A stretch of 64,000 nucleotides of DNA from JAPHTQ01 sp050288165 (GCA_050288165.1 JBNKDG010000004.1:248001-312000); one strand, 5' to 3'. Shown: positions 1 through 8,079, numbered from the stretch's first letter. The notes: generated by a model not told the origin, from the letters alone. A program made the numbers and translations.

Positions 1-72
1 TTCTACTGAAATTCACCGGGAATGGTATCCGGTTCAAGCCTCTCACTGCTTTTCAGATGGAGGTTTTGTCAG

Positions 73-921
73 TCAGTTGGTGGGGTTAAAACGCATGGAG
101 AGGTCAATCGCCGAGACGTTCTTGGTGATCTCGCCAACAGAGATGAAATCAATACCTGTTTGTGCATAATCCCTTATATTTTCTAGTGTTATGCCGCCGG
201 AAGCTTCCAGTTTAGCGCGTCCTTGAGCCAGATCGGCAGCCTCACGTAACTGTTCCGGACTCATATTATCCAGCAACAGGATATCGGCTCCGGCATCCAA
301 TGCCTGTTGAACCTCAGCCAGATTTTCCACTTCGACTTCAACTACGATACCTGGCGGAGTTTGGCGACGCGCCAGACTGACTGCATTGGCAATGGAACCG
401 GCGGCGGCAATATGGTTTTCCTTGATCAAGACTCCGTCGAACAGCCCAATACGGTGATTCCTTCCACCACCGCATTTGACGGCGTATTTTTGCGCCAGAC
501 GTAGGCCCGGGAGTGTCTTACGTGTGTCGAGTACTTCTACGTCGGTCCCCTTGAGCGCATCCACATAGCGGGCGGCTCGAGTAGCGGTGCCCGATAGTGT
601 CTGCAGGAAGTTGAGGGCAGTGCGCTCACCGGTTAGCAGGGCACGCGCCGGGCCGCTGAGGGTGCAGAGGATCTTGCCCGGTTCGACCCGATAGCCATCT
701 TCCACATACCAATCCACATGGATGGTGCTGTCGAGCTGGGCGAAGACCTGACTGAACCACTGGCAGCCGCAGATCACCGCCTGTTCACGGCTGATCACCG
801 TGGCTTTGGCCTGGGCCTTCTCAGGAATGAGCGTCGCGGTGAGGTCGCCCCCGCCGATATCCTCGGCAAGGGCGGCGCGTACCTGTTCGCGAATGTCGTC
901 AAACGTTAGTGAGAGTGCCAA
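73..921 (-). CDS. nadC: Nicotinate-nucleotide pyrophosphorylase (quinolinate phosphoribosyltransferase)
   Basis: Converts quinolinate and PRPP to nicotinate mononucleotide, CO2 and pyrophosphate in de novo NAD synthesis; cytoplasmic. The protein carries family motifs TRKTLPGLR, KCGGGRNHR, IKENH, EVEVENL, DILLLDN and ASGGI, in the expected order, and ends near the usual NadC length. The frame stays open to position 966, but that extension overlaps the FKBP gene. I prefer the TTG at 921-919, one base after the FKBP stop, which gives 282 residues beginning MALSLTFDD. This tight spacing suggests translational coupling with the upstream FKBP gene. The family assignment is firm; the start is inferred. 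Confidence 0.95.
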   Translation of the reverse strand: MALSLTFDDIREQVRAALAEDIGGGDLTATLIPEKAQAKATVISREQAVICGCQWFSQVFAQLDSTIHVDWYVEDGYRVEPGKILCTLSGPARALLTGERTALNFLQTLSGTATRAARYVDALKGTDVEVLDTRKTLPGLRLAQKYAVKCGGGRNHRIGLFDGVLIKENHIAAAGSIANAVSLARRQTPPGIVVEVEVENLAEVQQALDAGADILLLDNMSPEQLREAADLAQGRAKLEASGGITLENIRDYAQTGIDFISVGEITKNVSAIDLSMRFNPTN

Positions 922-922
922 T

Positions 923-1267
923 TTAGAGGATATCCAGCAGTTCGACCTCAAACACCAGGGTGGCATCGGGCGGTATTACGCCGCCAGCACCACGTGAACC
1001 GTACCCCAGTTGCGGCGGGATGGTCAGCTTGCGCTTGCCACCGATCTTCATCCCGGCGACCCCTTCGTCCCAGCCTTTGATGACCATGCCTGCGCCGAGG
1101 TTAAACTGGAACGGTTGGCCACGGTCTTTACTGGAGTCGAACTTGCTGCCATCGGTCAGCCAGCCTGTGTAGTGTACGGAGACGGTCTGACCGCTCTCGG
1201 CGATGCTACCTTCCCCTTCGTTGAGTTCTTCGATCTTCAGGCCAGATGTGGTGGTGATTTCAGTCAT
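923..1267 (-). CDS. FKBP-type peptidyl-prolyl cis-trans isomerase
   Basis: A 114-residue single-domain FKBP that catalyses cis-trans isomerisation of proline peptide bonds. Visible family motifs are VSVHYTGWLTDG, KFDSSKDRGQPF, GMVIKGWDEGV, LTIPPQLGYG and IPPDATLVFEVELLDI, covering the whole fold. There is no signal peptide, so a cytoplasmic location is likely. A GGGAGA ribosome binding site precedes the ATG. It lies directly upstream of nadC with one base between stop and TTG start, and 82 bases downstream of the AGCS symporter gene, on the same strand. Identity is clear; the client protein is unknown. Confidence 0.96.
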   Translation of the reverse strand: MTEITTTSGLKIEELNEGEGSIAESGQTVSVHYTGWLTDGSKFDSSKDRGQPFQFNLGAGMVIKGWDEGVAGMKIGGKRKLTIPPQLGYGSRGAGGVIPPDATLVFEVELLDIL

Positions 1268-1296
1268 TATTGTCTCCCGCAGAAGTGGATATTAGT

Positions 1297-1318
1297 GGGC
1301 CAGCTCGCAAGCTGGCCC
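1297..1318. repeat. Perfect GC-rich hairpin between symporter and FKBP genes
   Basis: Two 9-base arms, GGGCCAGCT and AGCTGGCCC, flank a four-base CGCA loop. There is no T-tract on either side, so it is more likely a small palindromic repeat or processing hairpin than an intrinsic terminator. Confidence 0.6.
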
Positions 1319-1349
1319 GGCGATAGTACTACGTGCCTTGCCGCTGTGG

Positions 1350-2711
1350 CTAATGGCCGCCCTCGGCGAAGTAGCTGTCTTTCAGCTTCTTCACCAGGCC
1401 CGCCAGCAGGATCAGCGCAAGCAGGTTGGGGATGGCCATCAAAATATTGGTCACGTCGGCGATATTCCATACCAGATTGAGCGGAACCGCCGCGCCGAAT
1501 ACCACCAGTACCGTATAGACCACCCGGTAAGGCATTACGGCCTTCTCACCGAAGAGGAAATGAGCGGAACGATCACCGTAATAGGACCAGGCGATGATGG
1601 TAGAGAAGGCAAACAGCGCCAGACCGATTCCGACCACGACTGCCCCACCGGTTCCCAGGCTCTGGCTGAAAGCATAGGCGGTCAGGGCGGCGCCTTTGGC
1701 ATCTGCCGGTGCACTGCCGTAAGCGCCGGTAACCACGATCACCAGTCCGGTCATGGTGCAGATCACGATGGTATCGACAAACGGTTCCATCATCGCCACC
1801 AGACCCTCGCGGACCGGCTCGTTGGTACGGGCCGCCGCGTGAGCCATCGGCGAGGAGCCAAGCCCTGCCTCGTTGGAAAAGAGGCCGCGGGCCACACCCC
1901 AGCGGATCGCCTCACCCACCGCTGCGCCGCCCACCGACCAGGGATTGAGGGCGTGGTTGAGAATGGTGCCGAAGGCCGCCGGGATCGCATCGAGATAGTT
2001 GAACAGCACAATCAGTGCGGCAGAGACATAAAGAATGGCCATGAACGGCACGATGGTGCTGGCGACTTTGGCGATGCGCTTGACCCCGCCGAGGATCACC
2101 AGCCCCACCAGGATGGCCATCACCACGCCGATGAACCAGCCATTTTGCTTCACATCGGGCCAGAGGTAGCCCAGGCCGTCGACCACCGAGTTGGCCTGCA
2201 CCATATTGCCGATACCGAAGGAGGCGATCAGGGCGAAACTGGCGAAGGCCACCGCCAGGCGGCGCATCTGCAGGCCATGCAACAGGGTGTACATCGGGCC
2301 GCCGGAGATGCGCCCTTCCGGGTCGACCTCGCGAAACTTCAGCGACAGGGTACATTCGGTGAACTTGGTCGCCATGCCGACGAAGGCGGTGACCCACATC
2401 CAGAACAACGCTCCCGGCCCGCCAAGGGAGATGGCAGTGGCGACACCGGCGATGTTACCGGTACCGACGGTGGCGGAGAGGGCGGTGGCCAGGGCCTGAA
2501 AGTGCGAGACCTCGCCAGGATGATCCGGATCGTTGTACTTGCCGCTGATCAGCTGGGCACTGTGGCGAAAGCCGCTTATCTGCACGAAGCCCATACGCAG
2601 AGTCAGGTAGAGGCCGGTGCCCACCAGCAGGATCAGGGTCAGATAGTTGCCCCACAGCAGGCCGGAAAGCCAGCCGGTCCACTCGGTCAATTGCGCAATA
2701 AAGCCATCCAT
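1350..2711 (-). CDS. AGCS family sodium:alanine/glycine symporter
   Basis: A 453-residue inner membrane transporter predicted to import alanine or glycine with sodium. It contains the hallmark AGCS motifs GTGNIAGVATAISLGGPGA (near residue 80), ALFWMWVTAFVGMATKFTE and FSNEAGLGSSPMAHAAA, and about ten hydrophobic segments. A GGGGGA ribosome binding site precedes the ATG. The gene follows the retropepsin-like gene by 30 bases on the minus strand and may share its transcript. The substrate cannot be settled from sequence. A long open frame on the opposite strand is a coding shadow. Confidence 0.95.
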   Translation of the reverse strand: MDGFIAQLTEWTGWLSGLLWGNYLTLILLVGTGLYLTLRMGFVQISGFRHSAQLISGKYNDPDHPGEVSHFQALATALSATVGTGNIAGVATAISLGGPGALFWMWVTAFVGMATKFTECTLSLKFREVDPEGRISGGPMYTLLHGLQMRRLAVAFASFALIASFGIGNMVQANSVVDGLGYLWPDVKQNGWFIGVVMAILVGLVILGGVKRIAKVASTIVPFMAILYVSAALIVLFNYLDAIPAAFGTILNHALNPWSVGGAAVGEAIRWGVARGLFSNEAGLGSSPMAHAAARTNEPVREGLVAMMEPFVDTIVICTMTGLVIVVTGAYGSAPADAKGAALTAYAFSQSLGTGGAVVVGIGLALFAFSTIIAWSYYGDRSAHFLFGEKAVMPYRVVYTVLVVFGAAVPLNLVWNIADVTNILMAIPNLLALILLAGLVKKLKDSYFAEGGH

Positions 2712-2741
2712 ATCAATCCCCCGTTGTTAATCTTCTTCTTA

Positions 2742-3260
2742 TCAGTACTGTCGGATTATCAGCGTATCGCCCCGTTGGGTAAACTCCAGATGCTTGAGAA
2801 AACTCATGCCCAACAGAATGGTTTCATCGCCCTTGTTCGGATTGATGCTCGCCGGTATGTCGTGCAGCACGATATCACCCAGACGCAGATCGTTAATCCG
2901 GGTCATATAGGCAGTGATGTTGCCATTGGCCGTGTTGTAGACAATCGGCTGACCGCGCTTCAGTCCCAATGTGGAAGCCACCGACTGCGGAATGGAGACA
3001 TCACTGGCACCGGTATCGAGCAGAAACTCCACCGTCTTGCCGTTGATCTTACCGTTGGCGACGTAGTGCCCGTAGCGATTGCGCTGCAACACCACTTCAC
3101 GCATGCCATCACTACTCATCTGTGATGCTACCTGCCGGTTGGGATTGAACTGCTCTTCGAGAACATTGCTGAACAGCAGGGTGAGCAGAGCAAGGCCGAC
3201 GATCCAGCCAACGATCATCATCGTTTTACCGGTGCGATGGGCGTTGTCTTGTTGTGGCAT
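2742..3260 (-). CDS. Membrane-anchored retropepsin-like aspartic protease (TIGR02281 type)
   Basis: 172 residues with an N-terminal transmembrane helix at about residues 14-33 and a C-terminal single-lobe aspartic protease domain facing the periplasm. The catalytic motif LLDTGASDVSIP has its active-site Asp at residue 82. A later segment, ETILLGMSFLKHLEFTQRGD, matches the conserved ILLGMxFL strand of the family. Retroviral-type proteases of this size work as dimers. It is the first gene of the minus-strand run toward the AGCS symporter and is divergent from the DUF1538 cluster across about 80 bases. The physiological substrate is unknown. Confidence 0.88.
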   Translation of the reverse strand: MPQQDNAHRTGKTMMIVGWIVGLALLTLLFSNVLEEQFNPNRQVASQMSSDGMREVVLQRNRYGHYVANGKINGKTVEFLLDTGASDVSIPQSVASTLGLKRGQPIVYNTANGNITAYMTRINDLRLGDIVLHDIPASINPNKGDETILLGMSFLKHLEFTQRGDTLIIRQY

Positions 3261-3341
3261 AACTCGTTATGGATAGTGGTTGCACGCGATAGGCAATAGT
3301 GTACCTTTAGAAGCTAATCCGCAAACCACGAGCAATTCGCA

Positions 3342-4079
3342 TTGAGCCTCACCCTGCCAGCCGTTTTACGCCCCTTTGTTGACAGCGTACGTGATCTGGC
3401 ACCGATCATTCTGGTGATCGGTTTCTTCCAGATCGTGGTGTTACAGCAACCGATCCCAAATCTTGGCGCGATGTTGTTCGGCACAATGATGGTGGTGCTG
3501 GGGCTGACCCTCTTCATCCGCGGTCTGGAGATGGGACTCTTTCCCATCGGCGAAAGCATGGCCTACGATTTTGCCCGCAAGGGCAGCCTGTTCTGGTTAC
3601 TGGCCTTCGCCTTCGCGCTCGGTTTCGGCACCACCGTGGCCGAACCGGCATTGATCGCCGTGGCCGGGGAGGCGGCGGAAGTCGCCGCTCAGGGCGGGAT
3701 GATCGAGCACACCGAGGCGTCCATGGCCAGTTACGCCAGCGGCCTGCGTTATACCGTAGCCCTGTCGGTCGGTTTTGCGATTGTTCTTGGTGTACTGCGT
3801 ATCCTTAAAGGCTGGCCGATCCAATATCTGATCATCGGCGGTTATGTCGGCGTGGTGATCATGACCATGTTTGCGCCGGATGAGATCATCGGTATTGCCT
3901 ACGACTCCGGTGGCGTTACCACCTCCACCATCACCGTACCGCTGGTGACGGCGCTCGGTGTCGGTCTCGCCTCATCGATCAAGGGACGCAACCCGATGGT
4001 CGACGGCTTCGGTCTGATCGCCTTCGCTTCACTCACTCCGATGATCTTCGTCATGGGCTACGGCATGGTGATCGGCTGA
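3342..4079 (+). CDS. DUF1538 family membrane protein, copy A
   Basis: 245 residues and about seven hydrophobic segments; an integral inner membrane protein of the DUF1538 family, whose function is not established. It shares two signature blocks with its downstream paralogue: GFGTTVAEPALIAVAG (near residue 97) and AYDSGGVTTSTITVPLVTAL (near residue 188). The polar, glycine/threonine-rich blocks inside membrane segments look like a substrate path, so a transporter or channel role is plausible but inferred. The start is a TTG at 3342; an in-frame stop at 3315-3317 leaves little room for an earlier one. The stop overlaps the next ATG by one base (TGATG), so the pair is translationally coupled. 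Confidence 0.9.
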   Translation: MSLTLPAVLRPFVDSVRDLAPIILVIGFFQIVVLQQPIPNLGAMLFGTMMVVLGLTLFIRGLEMGLFPIGESMAYDFARKGSLFWLLAFAFALGFGTTVAEPALIAVAGEAAEVAAQGGMIEHTEASMASYASGLRYTVALSVGFAIVLGVLRILKGWPIQYLIIGGYVGVVIMTMFAPDEIIGIAYDSGGVTTSTITVPLVTALGVGLASSIKGRNPMVDGFGLIAFASLTPMIFVMGYGMVIG

Positions 4080-4864
4080 TGGATCTCCTGCACCTGATCC
4101 TCGACACATTGCTCGGCACCCTGCGCGACGTGCTGCCCATCGCCCTGATCATCTTCGGCTTCCAGATATTCGTTATCCGCCGTCCCATCGCCAATCTGAA
4201 GAAGGTATTGATCGGTTTTGGTTACGTGCTGCTTGGCCTGGCACTGTTCCTCATCGGTTTGCAGGAGGCGCTGTTCCCGCTCGGCGAATTGATGGCCAAG
4301 CAACTCACCGATCCCGCCTTCATCCTCGGTGATGCCGCGCATCGTGCATTGCAATGGAACGACTACTGGTGGGTCTATCTCTTTGCCCTGGCCATTGGTT
4401 TCTCCACCACCGTGGCGGAACCGTCATTGATCGCCGTGGCGATCAAGGCCAACGAGGTTTCCGGTGGCGCCATCGGCGTATGGGGGCTGCGTACCGCGGT
4501 CGCTATCGGCGTCGCCGTTGGTATCGCGCTGGGTGTCTTCCGCATTGTCAGCGGCACACCGCTGCACTACTACATCATTGCCGGTTACATCGTGGTCATC
4601 ATCCAGACGTTCTATGCGCCGAAGCTGATCGTCGCCCTGGCCTACGACTCCGGCGGGGTGACCACCTCGACCGTTACCGTGCCGCTGGTTACTGCACTGG
4701 GTCTTGGCCTTGCCAGCACCGTGCCGGGCCGTAGTCCGATGCTCGATGGTTTCGGCCTTATTGCTTTCGCCAGCCTGTTTCCGATCATGTCGGTAATGGG
4801 CTATGCACAACTGAGTGAGTGGAGAGCACGTCGCGAGAAGCGGCGTGACAACCTGGGAGAATAG
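4079..4864 (+). CDS. DUF1538 family membrane protein, copy B
   Basis: 261 residues, paralogous to the preceding gene along its whole length. It repeats the signature blocks as GFSTTVAEPSLIAVAI and AYDSGGVTTSTVTVPLVTAL, and both proteins carry matching IGLQEALFPLGE / RGLEMGLFPIGE segments. Copy B has about 20 extra residues between the second and third helices and a basic C-terminal tail (SEWRARREKRRD) that would be cytoplasmic. The two products may form a heteromeric complex. The gene sits between copy A (one-base overlap) and the PII-like gene (two bases between stop and ATG). That context suggests the pair is controlled by the PII-like and CBS proteins; this is inference. Confidence 0.9.
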   Translation: MDLLHLILDTLLGTLRDVLPIALIIFGFQIFVIRRPIANLKKVLIGFGYVLLGLALFLIGLQEALFPLGELMAKQLTDPAFILGDAAHRALQWNDYWWVYLFALAIGFSTTVAEPSLIAVAIKANEVSGGAIGVWGLRTAVAIGVAVGIALGVFRIVSGTPLHYYIIAGYIVVIIQTFYAPKLIVALAYDSGGVTTSTVTVPLVTALGLGLASTVPGRSPMLDGFGLIAFASLFPIMSVMGYAQLSEWRARREKRRDNLGE

Positions 4865-4866
4865 CC

Positions 4867-5217
4867 ATGCATTTCAAATTACTGGTCGCCCTGCTTGAAG
4901 ACGACAAAACCGATGCGGTACTCGATGCGGCGCGTGAAGCCGGTGCCACCGGTGCAACGGTGCTCAACCAGGCGCGCGGCGAGGGGGTGAAGAAGAGCAA
5001 GACCTTTTTCGGCCTTTCTCTGGAGTCGCAACGCGACATGGTGATGTTCCTGGTGGAGGAGCATATGAGCCGAAAGATACTGGAAAAGATCGCCAAGGTT
5101 GGACAGTTCGACGAAAAGCCTGGAACCGGTATCGCCTTTCAAATTGATGTGGAAGATGCTGTCGGCGTCGTCCACCAGGTACAGCAACTCAGCTCTGCGG
5201 TAGAGGAGGAAATCTGA
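4867..5217 (+). CDS. PII-like (GlnB superfamily) signalling protein
   Basis: 116 residues matching the ferredoxin-like PII fold: an N-terminal strand FKLLVALLED, the GATGATVLNQARGEG block equivalent to the segment before the PII T-loop, and a C-terminal KPGTGIAFQIDVEDAVGV block equivalent to the nucleotide-binding B-loop strand. The region corresponding to the T-loop is short (KTFFGLSLESQ), and the whole protein has no tyrosine, so GlnD-type uridylylation of Tyr51 is impossible. It is packed between the DUF1538 genes and a CBS gene, overlapping the latter by one base. PII-like proteins often bind the membrane protein encoded beside them and sense nucleotides; that role is inferred here. Confidence 0.82.
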   Translation: MHFKLLVALLEDDKTDAVLDAAREAGATGATVLNQARGEGVKKSKTFFGLSLESQRDMVMFLVEEHMSRKILEKIAKVGQFDEKPGTGIAFQIDVEDAVGVVHQVQQLSSAVEEEI

Positions 5218-5630
5218 TGAACGGGGATAGAAAGGTAATCCGTGTCAAAGATGTGATGAAACGTAAGTTCGACATGGTCGATGGCATGGCCACGGTACGT
5301 GATGCCGTCGCCACCATGAAACACGTGGAGACCAAATGCCTCATCGTCAATAAGCGTCACGACGACGATGAATACGGCATGTTGTTGATCTCCGATATCG
5401 GCCGCAAAATTCTTGCCACCGACCGCGCACCGGAGCGCCTCAACGTTTACGAAGTGATGGCAAAGCCGGTGATCACCGTCGATGAAGAGATGGATATTCG
5501 CTACTGTGCCCGCCTGTTTACCCGTTTTCATCTCTCTCGCTGCCCGGTGGTGAATAAAAGCGGTGAGGTGGTCGGCGTCGTGAGTTACACTGATATGGTG
5601 GTCAAAGGGATGTTCGCCGATGTGGAATAA
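5217..5630 (+). CDS. Two-CBS-domain protein
   Basis: 137 residues forming a single Bateman module: CBS1 at about residues 7-65 (VKDVMKRKF to ISDIGRKIL) and CBS2 at about 77-135 (VYEVMAKPVITVDEE to VVSYTDMVVKG). CBS pairs usually bind AMP, ATP or related nucleotides and transmit energy or ionic-strength signals. No other domain is fused. The ATG overlaps the PII-like stop by one base. With that neighbour it gives the DUF1538 pair two potential nucleotide-sensing partners. A strong AAGGAGG site follows for the thioredoxin-like gene 13 bases downstream. Confidence 0.9.
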   Translation: MNGDRKVIRVKDVMKRKFDMVDGMATVRDAVATMKHVETKCLIVNKRHDDDEYGMLLISDIGRKILATDRAPERLNVYEVMAKPVITVDEEMDIRYCARLFTRFHLSRCPVVNKSGEVVGVVSYTDMVVKGMFADVE

Positions 5631-5642
5631 GGAGGGCTTTTC

Positions 5643-5984
5643 ATGGCGCTCACCAAACTGAGTCAATTTGATTTCCATCAAACACTGGCGGGTAAGAAGG
5701 GCGTGAGCCTGGTGATGTTTACCGCGCCCGGCTGCGGTTCCTGCCGTCAACTGCGGCAGGTGCTGGAAGGGCATCCGCAGGCGTTTTCCGATCTGCACCT
5801 GTTCGAGGTCGATGCGCAGCAGGATCAGGCGCTGACCAACGAATTCGACGTCTTCCACCTACCGTCACTATTTCTGTTTCGCGATGGTCACTTTCATGCG
5901 CAGATCGAAGCAGAGCCGTTACCGGGACAGATCCGGGATGCCATCGCCGCAGCACTGGCCGCGGCACCTCAGGAAGCCCCGTGA
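5643..5984 (+). CDS. Thioredoxin-fold protein with CGSC active site
   Basis: 113 residues with a thioredoxin-like fold. The motif FTAPGCGSCRQLRQVL places a CxxC pair (CGSC rather than the thioredoxin CGPC) near residue 30, followed by FEVDAQQDQALTNEF and the cis-proline region HLPSLFLFRDG. No signal peptide is visible, so it is probably a cytoplasmic disulfide or redox protein, not a classical TrxA. A very strong AAGGAGGG ribosome binding site precedes the ATG. The stop overlaps the ampD GTG start by four bases (GTGA), indicating coupling. Its exact partner is unknown. Confidence 0.85.
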   Translation: MALTKLSQFDFHQTLAGKKGVSLVMFTAPGCGSCRQLRQVLEGHPQAFSDLHLFEVDAQQDQALTNEFDVFHLPSLFLFRDGHFHAQIEAEPLPGQIRDAIAAALAAAPQEAP

Positions 5985-6556
5985 CCCTGCACATAGACCG
6001 CGAGACAGGATTATTAAAAGAGGCGCGTCAGGTTGCCTCGCCCAACTGCGATGAACGCCCTGACGGTGCCCAACCGGAATTAATCGTGATCCACAACATC
6101 AGCCTGCCGCCGCAGGAGTTTGGCGGGCCGTGGATCGATGCCCTGTTCACCAACACACTCGACCCGAACGCCCATCCCTATTTCGCCGATATTCACCAAC
6201 TCCAGGTCTCATCGCATCTGTTGATCCGTCGCGACGGCGAACTGGTGCAATACGTACCGTTCCACCTGCGCGCCTGGCATGCCGGTGCATCCAGTTACGA
6301 AGGGCGCGAGCGCTGCAACGATTTTTCCATCGGCATCGAACTTGAAGGTGCGGATGAGGTACCCTATGAAGCAGTACAGTACAATGTGCTGGCAGAAGTG
6401 ATCGCGGCGCTGGAGCATGCCTATCCAACATTGAGTCGCTCACGTATGGTAGGGCACAGCGATATTGCACCGCAGCGTAAAACTGATCCCGGTCCGGCCT
6501 TTGACTGGAACGTACTTTACGCCAAACTAACAGATAACAAGATTCAATCGGCCTGA
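5981..6556 (+). CDS. ampD: 1,6-anhydro-N-acetylmuramyl-L-alanine amidase AmpD
   Basis: Cytoplasmic zinc amidase that removes the stem peptide from anhydro-muropeptides during cell wall recycling. The 191-residue protein matches AmpD in length. Predicted zinc ligands are His38 (VIHNISLPP), His159 (MVGHSDIAPQRKTDPG) and Asp169; these are spaced as in characterised AmpD. The GTG start overlaps the thioredoxin-like stop. It is followed after 16 bases by ampE, the usual ampDE arrangement. In other bacteria loss of AmpD raises AmpC expression, but no ampC or ampR lies in this window. Confidence 0.97.
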   Translation: MTLHIDRETGLLKEARQVASPNCDERPDGAQPELIVIHNISLPPQEFGGPWIDALFTNTLDPNAHPYFADIHQLQVSSHLLIRRDGELVQYVPFHLRAWHAGASSYEGRERCNDFSIGIELEGADEVPYEAVQYNVLAEVIAALEHAYPTLSRSRMVGHSDIAPQRKTDPGPAFDWNVLYAKLTDNKIQSA

Positions 6557-6572
6557 TAACGAGACCAAAAAC

Positions 6573-7448
6573 ATGGAACTTATCGCAATCCTGATCAGCC
6601 TGGTGGTGGAACGCTTCCTGGGTTCAATGGAGGAGTTCAGGAGTTTTACCTGGTTTCGCAAGTACTCCAGTTGGTTGCTGGCGCGGCTCTCCGGCGTACA
6701 GGGCGCGAACGGACCGCTGGGTGTTCTGCTGATTCTGCTGCTGCCGCTGCTACTGATACTGGCCGCCGAGTATTACCTCACCCACTGGTGGGTCGTGCTC
6801 GGACTAATTTTCTCCGTTCTGGTGCTGTTGTTCAGCTTCGGGCCGCACGATCTGGAAGCGCAGGTCGAGGCCTATGTCGAAGCCGAAGAGCGTAACGACC
6901 AGGATTCCGCCATGGACCACGCTGCGGTGCTGCTGGGCGAGAACACCGCAGGCGGCGAAGCGGAGCGTACCCGCCGGATCATCGAAACCTCGCTGATAGA
7001 GGCCAACGAAAGAATGTTTGCGATATTGATCTGGTTCCTGGTGCTCGGTCCGACCGGCGCCATTCTCTATCGCCTTACCTCACAACTGGCCAACAACAGC
7101 TGGGGTGACGAGCAGACCGGGCTTGCCACAGCCGCGCGCCGCCTGCATGCCATTCTCGACTGGCCTTCCGCACGCCTCTGCGCCCTGGCCTACGCCTTTG
7201 CCGGTAGCTTTGTCGATGCCCTGCACGCCTGGCGTATCCAGGAGCGGCAGGACGACTGGGAGCAGGGCAGCCAACTGGTGCTGATCGCCAGCGGCATGGG
7301 CGCGCTGGGCTATGTACCCGGTGAAGAGGAAGACGGCCACGAGCACGATATCTCGCTGGTGCATGAAACCATGGCCCTGATCCGCCGTGCGGTGGTGGTG
7401 TTCCTGGGTATCGCCGCTCTCTTCACATTAGCCGGTTGGATGAGCTAG
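6573..7448 (+). CDS. ampE: AmpE-family integral membrane protein
   Basis: 291 residues beginning MELIAILISLVVERFLG, with hydrophobic segments at about residues 48-90, 148-170 and at the C-terminus (VFLGIAALFTLAGWM). The central cytoplasmic stretch holds the family's conserved ERMFAILIWFLVLGPTGAILYR segment. AmpE belongs to the CobD/CbiB-related membrane family, and its function beside AmpD is not settled. The gene directly follows ampD and is followed by a strong hairpin at 7471, marking the end of the transcript that may begin at the DUF1538 genes. Confidence 0.95.
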   Translation: MELIAILISLVVERFLGSMEEFRSFTWFRKYSSWLLARLSGVQGANGPLGVLLILLLPLLLILAAEYYLTHWWVVLGLIFSVLVLLFSFGPHDLEAQVEAYVEAEERNDQDSAMDHAAVLLGENTAGGEAERTRRIIETSLIEANERMFAILIWFLVLGPTGAILYRLTSQLANNSWGDEQTGLATAARRLHAILDWPSARLCALAYAFAGSFVDALHAWRIQERQDDWEQGSQLVLIASGMGALGYVPGEEEDGHEHDISLVHETMALIRRAVVVFLGIAALFTLAGWMS

Positions 7449-7470
7449 TTTCTAGCAGATTCTTTTTGCT

Positions 7471-7512
7471 AAAAGAGCGCGCCACCGCAAGGGGCGCGCT
7501 CTTTTCGTTTTT
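7471..7512 (+). terminator. Rho-independent terminator after ampE
   Basis: Thirteen-base arms (AAAAGAGCGCGCC and its complement ending in CTCTTTT) enclose a nine-base loop, and a T-rich tail follows. It ends the DUF1538-ampE gene run just before cobU. Confidence 0.9.
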
Positions 7513-7566
7513 GGCGCGGCGCAAAGCCGGTATCATGGCCTCTTTTCATAGCCAAAGACTTTATCC

Positions 7567-8079
7567 ATGCGCGAACTGATCCTCGGCGGCGCCCGCTCCG
7601 GCAAGAGCGCACTGGCCGAACAGCGTGCCGCCGCCAGCGGCCTCGCCGTCACCTACATCGCCACCGCCCAGGCGCTGGACGAGGAGATGGCGGCGCGTAT
7701 CGAGCGCCATCAACAACAACGCCCTAACCACTGGCAACTGGTGGAGGAGCCGTTGGAGCTGGCTGCCACGCTCAAACAACACGCCGCGCCGGATCGTTGC
7801 CTGCTGGTCGACTGCCTCACCCTCTGGCTCAACAACCTGCTGGCCGATGAATCCGTCTTCGAACGTTGCCGCAACGAGTTTCTGGAACTGCTGCCGCAAC
7901 TGCCGGGCGAGATCATTCTGGTCAGCAACGAAGTCGGCCTCGGCATCGTGCCGTTGGGCGAACTCAGCCGCCGCTTTTGCGATGAAAGCGGCCGTTTACA
8001 CCAGGCGGTAGCCGCCCGCTGCGAGCGGGTCACCTTCGTCACCGCCGGACTACCCATGCTACTGAAAGGAGCAAACTAG
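7567..8079 (+). CDS. cobU: Adenosylcobinamide kinase / adenosylcobinamide-phosphate guanylyltransferase
   Basis: Bifunctional CobU/CobP enzyme that phosphorylates adenosylcobinamide and attaches GMP to give adenosylcobinamide-GDP. The 170-residue protein begins with the P-loop LILGGARSGKS (residues 5-14) and carries YIATAQALDEEM, the RIERHQQQRP region around the GMP-accepting histidine, LLVDCLTLWLNNLL and LVSNEVGLGIVP, all CobU signatures. It heads the cobU-cobT-cobC-cobS run, with its stop abutting the cobT ATG. No riboswitch is visible in the short gap after the ampE terminator, so B12 control of this operon is not evident. Confidence 0.96.
   Translation: MRELILGGARSGKSALAEQRAAASGLAVTYIATAQALDEEMAARIERHQQQRPNHWQLVEEPLELAATLKQHAAPDRCLLVDCLTLWLNNLLADESVFERCRNEFLELLPQLPGEIILVSNEVGLGIVPLGELSRRFCDESGRLHQAVAARCERVTFVTAGLPMLLKGAN

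Noticed and set aside
1..72. Possible start of a minus-strand gene downstream of nadC
   Set aside because: A GTG-started frame without stop runs to the window edge, but only about 15 codons are visible; too little to call.
1297..1318. Possible terminator between symporter and FKBP genes
   Set aside because: Perfect stem but no T-tract on either side, so listed only as a palindrome.
1338..3125. 595-residue open frame on the plus strand
   Set aside because: Antisense to the AGCS symporter and retropepsin genes; the translation is rich in His, Gln and Asp with no family motif.
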